The notes under the pieces were generated by a model. It was not told the origin of the DNA. It searched no databases and saw only the letters and a program-made list of their open reading frames with translations. Positions 35,522 to 43,829 of a stretch of DNA of 64,000 nt are shown piece after piece. The stretch's first letter is position 1; every line of letters begins with the position of its first letter. The stretch is taken from NCBI RefSeq assembly GCF_902804485.1, contig NZ_CADCST010000044.1, positions 310 to 64,309 of the forward strand. Reading direction: 5' to 3'. The stretch comes from Flavobacterium collinsii. GTDB taxonomy: Bacteria > Bacteroidota > Bacteroidia > Flavobacteriales > Flavobacteriaceae. Both the position numbers and the translations under genes were made by a program.

Positions 35522-36917
35522 GGTGTGAATCTTTATTTGCTGCTCTTTCTCTAATATAATTATCTCCTGTTCCTTTCAAAATTGTTTTCACCTCTGCCTG
35601 AGCAATTACAGGGAATGTTCTTGAGTACAATAAAAACAATACGAAGAAGAAACCAATCGTTCCGATGAAAATTCCAATATCAACAAATGTTGGTGAGAAC
35701 ATTGTCCAAGAAGATGGAAGGTAATCTCTATGTAAAGAAGTAACAATAATTACGAATCTTTCAAACCACATTCCGATGTTTACTACAATCGAAATAATAA
35801 AGGAGAACATGATACTTGTTCTTAGTTTTTTGAACCACATGAACTGTGGAGAGAAAACGTTACAAGTCATCATCGACCAATATGCCCACCAGTAAGGTCC
35901 GGTAGCTCTGTTTAAGAACGCATATTGCTCATACTCTACACCTGAGTACCAAGCTACGAATAACTCAGTGATATACGCTACCCCTACGATAGAACCTGTA
36001 ATCATGATTACAATATTCATTAACTCAATATGTTGTAGTGTAATATAAGCTTCTAAGTTAGACACTTTTCTCATTACGATCAACAAGGTATTTACCATTG
36101 CAAATCCTGAGAATACCGCTCCTGCAACGAAGTACGGAGGGAAAATCGTAGTATGCCATCCCGGAATTACCGAAGTAGCAAAGTCCATCGATACAATAGT
36201 GTGTACAGAAAGTACAAGTGGAGTAGCTAAACCTGCAAGTACTAAAGATACTTCTTCAAAACGTTGCCAGTCTTTTGCTCTACCGCTCCATCCAAAACTT
36301 AGGATAGAATAAACTCTTTTATTGAAAGGTGTTATTGCTCTGTCACGTAGCATTGCAAAATCAGGTAATAAACCAGTCCACCAGAAAACCAATGATACCG
36401 AAAGATACGTTGAAATTGCAAATACGTCCCAAAGTAATGGCGAGTTAAAGTTTACCCATAAAGATCCAAACTGATTTGGAATAGGTAAAACCCAGTATGC
36501 CAACCATGGACGCCCCATGTGAATAATTGGAAATAAACCTGCCTGAACTACTGAGAAGATAGTCATCGCTTCAGCAGAACGGTTAATAGCCATTCTCCAA
36601 CGCTGACGGAAAAGTAATAATACCGCAGAAATTAATGTTCCGGCGTGACCAATACCAACCCACCAAACGAAGTTCGTGATATCCCAGGCCCAACCAACTG
36701 TTTTATTTAATCCCCATGTTCCGATACCTGTAGATACAGTGTAAATTATACAACCTAACCCCCAAAGGAAGGCTATTAATGCGATTGAAAATACAATCCA
36801 CCATTGTTTGTTTGCAGGCCCCTCAACAGGTGCAGCTACATCTACTGTTACATCGTGATAAGATTTATCACCTATAACTAAAGGTTTTCTAATGGGTGCT
36901 TCGTAGTGAGACGACAT
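35514..36917 (-). CDS. actC: Alternative complex III subunit ActC (NrfD-like)
   Basis: This 467-residue polytopic protein of the NrfD/PsrC family has about ten helices and provides the menaquinol site of ACIII with ActB. Recognisable segments include NFVWWVGIGHAGTLISA, the GRPWLAYW loop and HTTIFPPYFVAGAVFSG. Length is normal. It sits between actB and actD; the actD start overlaps its end. Its role is quinol oxidation linked to possible proton movement. Confidence 0.95.
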   Translation of the reverse strand: MSSHYEAPIRKPLVIGDKSYHDVTVDVAAPVEGPANKQWWIVFSIALIAFLWGLGCIIYTVSTGIGTWGLNKTVGWAWDITNFVWWVGIGHAGTLISAVLLLFRQRWRMAINRSAEAMTIFSVVQAGLFPIIHMGRPWLAYWVLPIPNQFGSLWVNFNSPLLWDVFAISTYLSVSLVFWWTGLLPDFAMLRDRAITPFNKRVYSILSFGWSGRAKDWQRFEEVSLVLAGLATPLVLSVHTIVSMDFATSVIPGWHTTIFPPYFVAGAVFSGFAMVNTLLIVMRKVSNLEAYITLQHIELMNIVIMITGSIVGVAYITELFVAWYSGVEYEQYAFLNRATGPYWWAYWSMMTCNVFSPQFMWFKKLRTSIMFSFIISIVVNIGMWFERFVIIVTSLHRDYLPSSWTMFSPTFVDIGIFIGTIGFFFVLFLLYSRTFPVIAQAEVKTILKGTGDNYIRERAANKDSHHE

Positions 36918-36950
36918 AATCCTTTATATTGTTTCTAATTAATAATTTTA

Positions 36951-39900
36951 CTAAGTATTTCTAACTTTTACATGATAGAAAACGTTCGGTTTTGTACCAA
37001 CATGCTCTAATAAATGATACATTCTTTCGCTTTCTGCTAACTTAGCAACTTCGCTTTCTTTATCATTTACATCTCCAAACACCATAGCTCCTGATGAACA
37101 AGCTGCAGAACAAGCGCAGGCATTGTTAAACTCATCTTTTGCCACAACTCTACCTTCACGTTTTGCCTGAAGAATAACAGCTTGTGTACTTTGAATACAG
37201 AATGAACATTTTTCCATAACTCCACGAGAACGAACGTTTACGTCTGGGTTTAATACCATACGACCTAAATCATCATTCATGTGATAATCGAATTCACTGT
37301 TTTTGTTGTACAAGAACCAGTTGAAACGACGTACTTTATATGGACAGTTGTTTGCACAATAACGAGTACCAACACATCTGTTGTATGCCATGTGGTTTTG
37401 ACCTTGACGACCGTGAGATGTTGCAGCAACCGGACAAACTGTTTCACACGGTGCGTGGTTACAGTGCTGACACATTACTGGTTGGAATGCAACCTGTGGA
37501 TTGTCTCCAGGTTTTTCCATTTCATTAAATGTAGATAATGAACTTGACAAACCTGCAATATTTTCTTTTCTTTCGTTATCACCTTCAAAAGTGCTTTCAG
37601 AAGAATAGTACCTGTCAATACGCAACCAGTGCATATCACGGCTTCTTCTTACCTCTGCTTTACCAACAACAGGAACGTTGTTCTCTGCGTGACAAGCGAT
37701 AACACATGCCCCACAACCTGTACAAGCATTTAAGTCGATAGAAAGGTTAAAGTGATGTCCTGTTGAACGATCAAATGATTCCCATAAATCTACTGTTGTA
37801 GCTTTAACTTCCTGGTGATCTAAAGATACCATTGGCTGTGGATTCCAATGTTCCGCATTTTCTTTGTTAAATACATCAAGGGTAGTTTCTTTAATGATAT
37901 CCCCTCTACCCATTAATGTTTTTTGTCCCTGAACACAAGCAAACTCATGCTCTCCATTTGCTTTAGCAATAGAAACAGACTGAACACTATTGAAATTTTT
38001 ATATAAAGCGTAAGCATTTAAACCTACCTGCATTTCTTCTTTTAAAGCTGCTTTACGACCGTAACCAACTGCTAAACCAACTGTACCAACAGCTTGTCCT
38101 GGCTGAACAATAACCGGTACGTTTTCTAATTTAAACCCGTCAGCAGTAGTAATAGTAGCATAACTTCCGTTCAAACCACCGTTAGCAACGATTTCATTAG
38201 ACAAACCTAATTTCTTAGCATCAGCATTAGAAACAGTAACATAGTTATCCCATGAAACTCTGGTAATTGGATCCGGGAATTCTTGTAACCAAGGGTTATT
38301 AGCATGTTGCCCATCTCCTAATCCCGTTTTAGTATATAATACTAACTCGAAATCACCAGCTGCTTTAGATTTTGCAAGTGCATTTGCAGCGGTAGCAGCA
38401 TCAACAGCACCTCCAGACAATGCAGCAGATCCAACTACTGCAACACCATCGTGTAATACTTTGTTCCAAGAAGATCCTGCAGTAAATGCTGAAGAATTAG
38501 CTTTTAAATAATCATAAAAAGTACCTCCGGCACCATTTAATGACAATAAAACATCCTGAAATTGTTTGGTATTGAATATAGGGCGAATCGTTGGTTGCGT
38601 TAAGCTATAAGTTCCGCTTGTTATTTCTACATCACCCCAAGACTCTAAATAATGAGGAGCCGGAGCAGCAACAGTAACAATTGAAGCAGTTTCATCTTCT
38701 TTTAATGAAAAAGCAACAGATGTTTTCACTTTTTTCAATCCTGAAGCAAAAGCAGATGAATCAGCTAAAGTGTAAACAGGATTAACTCCACTCATAATTA
38801 AAGTATGAACACTTCCAGCATTCAGATCTTTAATTAATTGAGAAACAACAGCATTCGATCCCTTTCTAATTTGTCTTGCTCCTGCAGTAGTATAAGCTTC
38901 ACTCGCCAAAATTTGATTGATAGCTAAAACTAATAACTGAGCGTTTTTATCTTCGATTCCGGATACCAGAACCCCTTTAGATCCGGCAGCTTTTAATTGT
39001 TGAGCAGCTTTCACTACTTCAGCTTTAGAAGCAGCATCTAAAGTAACAGGAACAGAAGCACCCGCAATAATGTTATATATTTGAACTAAAGCCTGTTTTT
39101 GAACAGCAGTAGTCATTGGAACACGCTTATCAGCAGCTGCTCCGGATAATGTCATATTTGATTCGAATTGGAAATGACGTGACATTTTTCCGTTTTGTGG
39201 AATACGTCCTTTTGCATATCCACTATCGTACCCACCACCTTGCCAGTCTCCTAAGAAATCAGCTCCAACAGATACAATTAAATTAGATTTTGAAAAATCA
39301 TAATCAACTAAAGCTCTTTGACCATATACAGCTTGGAAAGCATCTAAAGCCTCAGATGAAGAAACTGCATCATAAACAACATGCTTAGCATTTGGATTTT
39401 TAGCAATAAATTCAGCGATTAATTTTTCAGTAGATGGACTTGCAAGTGTATTCGTTAATAATACAACTTGTTGGTTTTTAGCTTTTGCTTCAGCTAAACT
39501 TGATTTAATTTTTAAATCAACAGCTGACCAAGTAGCTTGTTTACCATCTACTTTTGGCTCTTTTAAACGAGCGCTATCATACAATCCTAAGATAGATGCG
39601 TGAATTCTCGCATTAGCTGCAAATTTAGCACCAGCGATTGTATTGTTTTCAATTTTAATTGGACGACCCTCACGAGTTTTTACCAAAAGATTAGCAAAAT
39701 CAAAACCATCAAATACAGTAGTTGCATAATAATCTGCAACACCAGGAATGATTTGCTCTGGTTGTAAAACATAAGGGATAGACTTGTGCACAGGACCTTC
39801 ACACGCAGCAAGTGTAACTGCCGCAGTACTAAATCCTACGTACTTTAAAAAGTCACGACGTGAAGTTCCAGATGAAGCTAAAGCATCTGCATTCCCTAAG

Positions 39901-40010
39901 AATTCATCTGTAGGAATCTCTTCAACAAACTCGTTATTTCTAAGCGCCTCAACAATAGAACTATTTTCTAGTTCTTCAACACTTTTCCAGTATTTTTTGT
40001 TTGATGACAT
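36951..40010 (-). CDS. actB: Alternative complex III Fe-S subunit ActB
   Basis: At 1019 residues this fuses a molybdopterin oxidoreductase-like N-terminal part with a ferredoxin-like C-terminal part, as in other ActB proteins. Near residue 50, SRRDFLKYVGF is a Tat-type motif followed by LAAC, a lipobox-like Cys. The C-terminal part holds several 4Fe-4S motifs: CTGCGACVIACH, CQHCNHAPCETVCP, CVGTRYCANNCP and CSFCIQ with CACSAAC later. These clusters carry electrons from quinol to the heme subunits. The Mo-binding half is generally cofactor-free in this family. Second gene of the act operon. Confidence 0.96.
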   Translation of the reverse strand: MSSNKKYWKSVEELENSSIVEALRNNEFVEEIPTDEFLGNADALASSGTSRRDFLKYVGFSTAAVTLAACEGPVHKSIPYVLQPEQIIPGVADYYATTVFDGFDFANLLVKTREGRPIKIENNTIAGAKFAANARIHASILGLYDSARLKEPKVDGKQATWSAVDLKIKSSLAEAKAKNQQVVLLTNTLASPSTEKLIAEFIAKNPNAKHVVYDAVSSSEALDAFQAVYGQRALVDYDFSKSNLIVSVGADFLGDWQGGGYDSGYAKGRIPQNGKMSRHFQFESNMTLSGAAADKRVPMTTAVQKQALVQIYNIIAGASVPVTLDAASKAEVVKAAQQLKAAGSKGVLVSGIEDKNAQLLVLAINQILASEAYTTAGARQIRKGSNAVVSQLIKDLNAGSVHTLIMSGVNPVYTLADSSAFASGLKKVKTSVAFSLKEDETASIVTVAAPAPHYLESWGDVEITSGTYSLTQPTIRPIFNTKQFQDVLLSLNGAGGTFYDYLKANSSAFTAGSSWNKVLHDGVAVVGSAALSGGAVDAATAANALAKSKAAGDFELVLYTKTGLGDGQHANNPWLQEFPDPITRVSWDNYVTVSNADAKKLGLSNEIVANGGLNGSYATITTADGFKLENVPVIVQPGQAVGTVGLAVGYGRKAALKEEMQVGLNAYALYKNFNSVQSVSIAKANGEHEFACVQGQKTLMGRGDIIKETTLDVFNKENAEHWNPQPMVSLDHQEVKATTVDLWESFDRSTGHHFNLSIDLNACTGCGACVIACHAENNVPVVGKAEVRRSRDMHWLRIDRYYSSESTFEGDNERKENIAGLSSSLSTFNEMEKPGDNPQVAFQPVMCQHCNHAPCETVCPVAATSHGRQGQNHMAYNRCVGTRYCANNCPYKVRRFNWFLYNKNSEFDYHMNDDLGRMVLNPDVNVRSRGVMEKCSFCIQSTQAVILQAKREGRVVAKDEFNNACACSAACSSGAMVFGDVNDKESEVAKLAESERMYHLLEHVGTKPNVFYHVKVRNT

Positions 40011-40042
40011 TGTATATAAATATTAAAATCTTAATAATTCGA

Positions 40043-41374
40043 TTAATAGTGGCATTTACCGCATTCTAAACCTCCCATTTGCGCTGCAGTCAATTTCTCT
40101 ACACCGTATTTTTTAGAAAGTTCAGCATGAATTTTATCATAGTAAGCATTTCCTTCCATCTTAACATCAGTTTTTCTATGGCAATCAACACACCATCCCA
40201 TTGTTAACTTAGAGTATTGCTTCATGATTTCAAATTCCTCCACAGGACCGTGACAAGTTTGACATTCAATACCTCCAACAGTAACGTGTTGAGAGTGATT
40301 GAAGTAAACAAAATCAGGCAAGTTATGAATACGAACCCATTTTACTGGCTGTGTTTTTCCGGTATAAGCTTGTTTCGCTTTATCCCAACCAACAGCATCA
40401 TATAACTTTTGGATTTGAGCATCGTAAAACGCTTTGCTATACTCAGGAGTAGCAGTAGTTTCAGCAACTTCAGAGATGTTTTTATGACAGTTCATACAAA
40501 CATTCAAAGATGGAATACCAGCAGTTTTACTCACACGAGCAGCAGAGTGGCAATATTTACAATTGATTTCGTTATCACCAGCGTGAATCTTATGAGAATA
40601 GTGAATTGGCTGAATTGGCTCGTAGTTTTGATCCACACCAACCTGCATTAGATATCCGTAAACGAAATATCCACTTGCCAATAGCAAGAATATTGCAGTC
40701 ACCAATACCAAGAATTGGTTTCTGGCAAATGCTTTCCAGATTGGAGTTGAAGCTTCTTTAGGAGCAACTTCAATACCATTATTACGTGCTACTTTAGTCA
40801 ACACTTTGTTCACCATGAACAACATCACTACCAAGATAGCCATTACAAGTGCAAGCGCACCTAAAATAATATTATTAGAAATACCTCCACCGTCTACATT
40901 TGTTCCAGGAGGAGTTGCAGCCCCACCAGCAGCAACCGCCGGTTCAGCTTTTACTTCAGAAGTATACGCAAGAATATTGTCAATATCCCCTGTTGATAAT
41001 TGAGGAAAAGAAGTCATTACTGACTTGTTGTTTTCTTCAAAAAGTTTTACTGCTACAGGATCACCTGACTTAATCATGTCAGAACTGTTGTGAACCCATT
41101 TGTAGATCCAGGCTACGTCATGCTTTGCAGCAACTCCTCGTAAAGCAGGACCTGTTGATTTGGCATCTAATTTGTGACATGCAGCGCAATTTGCATTAAA
41201 AAGTTCTTTCCCTTTTACCGGATCACCACCAGCAGTTGCAGCCGGAGCAGCAGCTTCAGGCGCCGCAGGAGCAGCAGGATCTTGAGCAAATGAAGTTAGG
41301 GAGAAAAGCAGCGTTAGCGATAAGCTAAGCAGCAATTTTCTTGAGATCGAATTATGGTTACCCACCTTTTTCAT
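40043..41374 (-). CDS. actA: Alternative complex III multiheme cytochrome c ActA
   Basis: This 443-residue protein has a signal peptide (SLTSFAQ), then a mono-heme cytochrome c domain (CAACH near residue 60) and an Ala-rich linker. One membrane helix follows near 170-190 and another near 220-240. The multiheme part has CKYCH, CMNCH, CQTCH, CVDCH and CGKCH. That makes six CxxCH motifs, so the mono-heme domain appears fused to the usual pentaheme ActA. It is the first gene of the operon and has a well-formed promoter upstream. Confidence 0.95.
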   Translation of the reverse strand: MKKVGNHNSISRKLLLSLSLTLLFSLTSFAQDPAAPAAPEAAAPAATAGGDPVKGKELFNANCAACHKLDAKSTGPALRGVAAKHDVAWIYKWVHNSSDMIKSGDPVAVKLFEENNKSVMTSFPQLSTGDIDNILAYTSEVKAEPAVAAGGAATPPGTNVDGGGISNNIILGALALVMAILVVMLFMVNKVLTKVARNNGIEVAPKEASTPIWKAFARNQFLVLVTAIFLLLASGYFVYGYLMQVGVDQNYEPIQPIHYSHKIHAGDNEINCKYCHSAARVSKTAGIPSLNVCMNCHKNISEVAETTATPEYSKAFYDAQIQKLYDAVGWDKAKQAYTGKTQPVKWVRIHNLPDFVYFNHSQHVTVGGIECQTCHGPVEEFEIMKQYSKLTMGWCVDCHRKTDVKMEGNAYYDKIHAELSKKYGVEKLTAAQMGGLECGKCHY

Positions 41375-41461
41375 ATAGTATAATAATTATCTACTAATTT
41401 TTGGTATGATTTTTTCTGTAGTAAATCAACGAAAAACTAATACCTTCTTTTAAAACTTGCA

Positions 41462-41491
41462 CAAAAATACGACTTATGTGTTATTCTCAAA
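41462..41491 (-). promoter_or_regulatory. Promoter of the act-cox operon
   Basis: On the minus strand TATTTTTG (41462-41469) matches TAnnTTTG and TTTG (41488-41491) matches the -33 element with an 18-bp spacer. The predicted leader is about 80 nt to the actA ATG. It is one of the best promoter matches in the window. Confidence 0.7.
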
Positions 41492-41567
41492 ACCTTAAAA
41501 TAGTCTTAAATATCAATTTATATCAATTCTAAATAATATCAAATTTTCACATACTAATTTTAAATAG

Positions 41568-41575
41568 TATTTTTG
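41568..41575 (+). promoter_or_regulatory. -7 box of the SPOR-protein gene
   Basis: TATTTTTG matches TAnnTTTG and ends 18 bp before the ATG at 41594. This placement rules out the ATG at 41573, which lies inside the box, and so decides the start. No good -33 element is seen. Confidence 0.5.
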
Positions 41576-41593
41576 CTCAAAAACCATCACATT

Positions 41594-41983
41594 ATGAGAA
41601 TTTTAACCCCTTCAAAAAGAGTTTTCTTCACCCTAACAATGTTCACTTTAGCTTATAATATTCATGCTCAGGATCAAAATTTAACACTAAATCAGGATCC
41701 TAAATTCGAGCAATTATTGAACGACAAACGCAAAATTAACACAGCAATAAGTACAAACGATACTTACAAAATCCAAATCTTCAGCGGTAAAAGCGAAGAA
41801 GCAAAGAAAACGTTATCGGATTTCAAAAGAGAATACAACACTATAGACGGGACCATAATCTTCAATACTCCCAACTATAAAGTAATTGTAGGCAATTTCA
41901 AGACCCGAATAGAAGCTGAAAAGAACCTGGCAGACATCAAAAAGAGATACAAAAGCGTGTTTCTTCTAAAGCCCGGGAAGTAA
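41594..41983 (+). CDS. Small exported SPOR-domain protein
   Basis: 130 residues from ATG 41594. The signal peptide ends in IHAQ near residue 26. The C-terminal ~70 residues form a SPOR domain (YKIQIFSGKSEEAKKTL, YKVIVGNFKTRIEAEKNLADIKKRY), a fold that binds denuded septal peptidoglycan glycans. With no other domain it is a minimal periplasmic SPOR protein, probably linked to the cell wall at division sites. It is divergent from the act operon and convergent with the decayed phosphatase gene. Confidence 0.88.
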   Translation: MRILTPSKRVFFTLTMFTLAYNIHAQDQNLTLNQDPKFEQLLNDKRKINTAISTNDTYKIQIFSGKSEEAKKTLSDFKREYNTIDGTIIFNTPNYKVIVGNFKTRIEAEKNLADIKKRYKSVFLLKPGK

Positions 41984-42010
41984 TCTCCGATTCAAAACAA
42001 AATAGCACAA

Positions 42011-42047
42011 AAAAAAGGCAATTTCACAATCGAAATTGCCTTTTTTT
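42011..42047. terminator. Bidirectional terminator after the SPOR gene
   Basis: GGCAATTTC (42017-42025) and GAAATTGCC (42032-42040) form a perfect 9-bp stem flanked by A6 and T7. It begins 28 bp after the SPOR stop and would also end transcripts coming from the right. Confidence 0.9.
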
Positions 42048-42135
42048 ACACCCCTTATCCAACTTCAAAAACATCCGTTCTACAAGTTAATTAAGCCTCT
42101 TTGAAAGAAGTATTACCCCTAAGCTTTCCTTGTTT

Positions 42136-42830
42136 CTAAAGCCGGAATACTTCTTCCCTAGCCAACTCTAAATCGGTATTGAAAGATGCATTGGCACGAA
42201 GACAATCCAAAGTTGTCTTTCCCATTTCCTTGCCTTTCACAACATCTCTATACCAATATGCGTCACAAACCACCCGGCTTTCGCCAAAATCATGTCCACG
42301 TTCAACAATCTCCCCTTCTCTATCATGGAAAGATTTCACTGAACACCAAAGCCAATGCCCAGCCTACCGCAGCGTGTCCTGACGGAAAAAAAACAACTAT
42401 TCACAAAACTTCTTCCTTTTAAGGAGTGCAGTTTTTTTTGTTTGTTCACCATAAAAGGCCGTTCGTGATTGTAAAAATTCTTTGTCGTATACGTCAACTA
42501 CCCCTCATCTGTCATCACCCGACGCATAAGCACATACAACTTTGGCGTAAGCAGCTCATCGATATCAATTCCTAAAACAATCTCAAACAATCTGACCGCA
42601 TGCGGAAAAGACAAAGCGGCATCACTAACCACCTGCAAAAAACGAATCTGATCTTTAGATTTTGATACTCTTCTGGCGCACTCCAAATCAAATTTGAAAG
42701 TATCATAAACTTGTTCAGGAGACGGAGTCAACAGCAACAAACTATTTGGTATTACTTCATCAGAAAGATAGCCGTGCAGCAAATCCAGCATCACCATTCT
42801 CATCTCCTCCACATTTGTAAACTTACACAC
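42136..42830 (-). pseudogene. Decayed class A acid phosphatase (PAP2 superfamily)
   Basis: Pieces of one protein lie in order across all three minus-strand frames. 42501-42830 encodes the N-terminal part (SFPHAVRLFEIVLGI, LYVLMRRVMTDEG). An in-frame TAG at 42498-42500 interrupts it, and the same frame continues with KNFYNHERP, fitting KX6RP. A shift inside the A8 run at 42386-42393 changes to the frame with FPSGHAAVGW (PSGH motif). A second shift near 42325 gives the last piece, 42136-42339 (GHDFGESRVVCDAYWYRD). There the SRX5HX3D motif has Tyr in place of the catalytic His. These motifs define class A non-specific acid phosphatases (PhoN type). A possible decayed signal-peptide start lies near 43015. 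One nonsense codon, two frameshifts and a lost catalytic residue make activity very unlikely. Confidence 0.88.
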
Positions 42831-43112
42831 ATCTCTCCCGAACTTGAATCATCTACCCCAAAAACCGGTCATAATATGAAATAGTTTCAGTCTCATACAA
42901 AACATACAATCAATACAGATACATCCAATATTATAAAAAAAAAAAAAAACAATCCTACAAATAAATCAATTCCACCAAACAAAACCCTCATATATATTCT
43001 GTCTTTCTGTTTCATTTTATGAATACAAACACAATAACAACCAATCTCTAGAATTTCATCCTGACCACCTTCACCCTAATCTGTAATTTCCGTTTGAGAT
43101 TTACCCAATAAA
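42831..43112. other. AT-rich intergenic region
   Basis: The region has a run of 14 or more A near 42936. A short minus-strand frame from an ATG at 43015 encodes a hydrophobic stretch resembling a worn signal peptide, possibly the lost N-terminus of the phosphatase pseudogene. I see nothing else here. Confidence 0.4.
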
Positions 43113-43138
43113 AAAGTCCCAACTTTCGTTGGGACTTT
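43113..43138 (-). terminator. Terminator of the DUF4920 gene
   Basis: Minus-strand AAAGTCCCAAC pairs perfectly with GTTGGGACTTT around a GAAA tetraloop and is followed by a T-run. It lies about 38 bp past the stop. It is nearly identical to the infB terminator at 43785-43810. Confidence 0.92.
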
Positions 43139-43175
43139 AAAATCTAAATATCGAATTATAAATCAAAAAGCCATA

Positions 43176-43685
43176 TTAATTGACCACTTTAATTCCATCC
43201 GCCATAAATCGTATTTCTTCTTTTGGCTTGGTGATCGCATCTATTTCCGCTTTTGTTTTTTTGGCATCTTTAGCATAATGCTTCAACTCTTCGACAGAAG
43301 TAATTTTCTTCTCGGCAGTACCTTCCAGTACAATCCTCTTTCCTTTTAATGCTGTTGGCACAAAAAAAGCATAGTCTTTCATTTTTACAAAAAACGGAGA
43401 ACCATCCTCTGTTTTCACAGTAACCCAGCAGCCTTTTTTTGGACACACATCGATTACCACTCCTTTTACCGAGATTTTTTCAGCTTTACGAGTCTTTTCT
43501 AATTCACTTTTTAACTTCTCGACCGTGATCGCTTTAGTTTCCGAAGCCATAGAAACATCGGCACCATAATAATCTCCTACTACGGCATTCCCCGCAGGTG
43601 GCGCACTCTTTTCAACTGCTTCCTGCGAAAAAGAGATTGTAGAAAAACTCAAAGAAAGAGCGACCGCATATATAAATTGTCTCAT
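43176..43685 (-). CDS. Exported DUF4920 protein
   Basis: 169 residues from the ATG at 43685; the longer frame begins with TTG at 43691. The signal peptide ends in SFSQ. The DUF4920 core shows GDYYGADVSM, then a beta-barrel-like segment with VDVCPKKGCWVTVKTEDG, FFVKMKDYAFFVP and GKRIVLEGTAEKK. The two Cys of CPKKGC could bind a metal or form a disulfide. The fold resembles small OB-type domains; function is unknown. It has its own terminator, and a -7-like TATTTTTG on the minus strand at 43703-43710. Confidence 0.88.
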   Translation of the reverse strand: MRQFIYAVALSLSFSTISFSQEAVEKSAPPAGNAVVGDYYGADVSMASETKAITVEKLKSELEKTRKAEKISVKGVVIDVCPKKGCWVTVKTEDGSPFFVKMKDYAFFVPTALKGKRIVLEGTAEKKITSVEELKHYAKDAKKTKAEIDAITKPKEEIRFMADGIKVVN

Positions 43686-43702
43686 AATCAAATATTTTTA
43701 AC

Positions 43703-43710
43703 CAAAAATA
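43703..43710 (-). promoter_or_regulatory. Candidate -7 box of the DUF4920 gene
   Basis: The minus strand reads TATTTTTG, a full match to TAnnTTTG, ending 17 bp before the ATG at 43685. No -33 TTTG is seen at the right distance. Confidence 0.4.
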
Positions 43711-43784
43711 GCATTAAAATTGAAATAAACGAAATATTATTTAATTCAGAAATTTCATGCTTTCTTAAGAATATCTATATAAAA

Positions 43785-43810
43785 AAAGCCCCAACTCTCG
43801 TTGGGACTTT
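43785..43810 (-). terminator. Terminator of the rimP-nusA-infB operon
   Basis: Minus-strand AAAGTCCCAAC pairs with GTTGGGGCTTT (one G-U pair) around a GAGA tetraloop, followed by T7. It lies 20-45 bp past the infB stop. Confidence 0.92.
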
Positions 43811-43829
43811 AGAATATAAGTATCAAATA

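Noticed and set aside
42179..42422. Plus-strand frames over the phosphatase pseudogene
   Set aside because: They are antisense shadows; the conserved phosphatase motifs are all on the minus strand.
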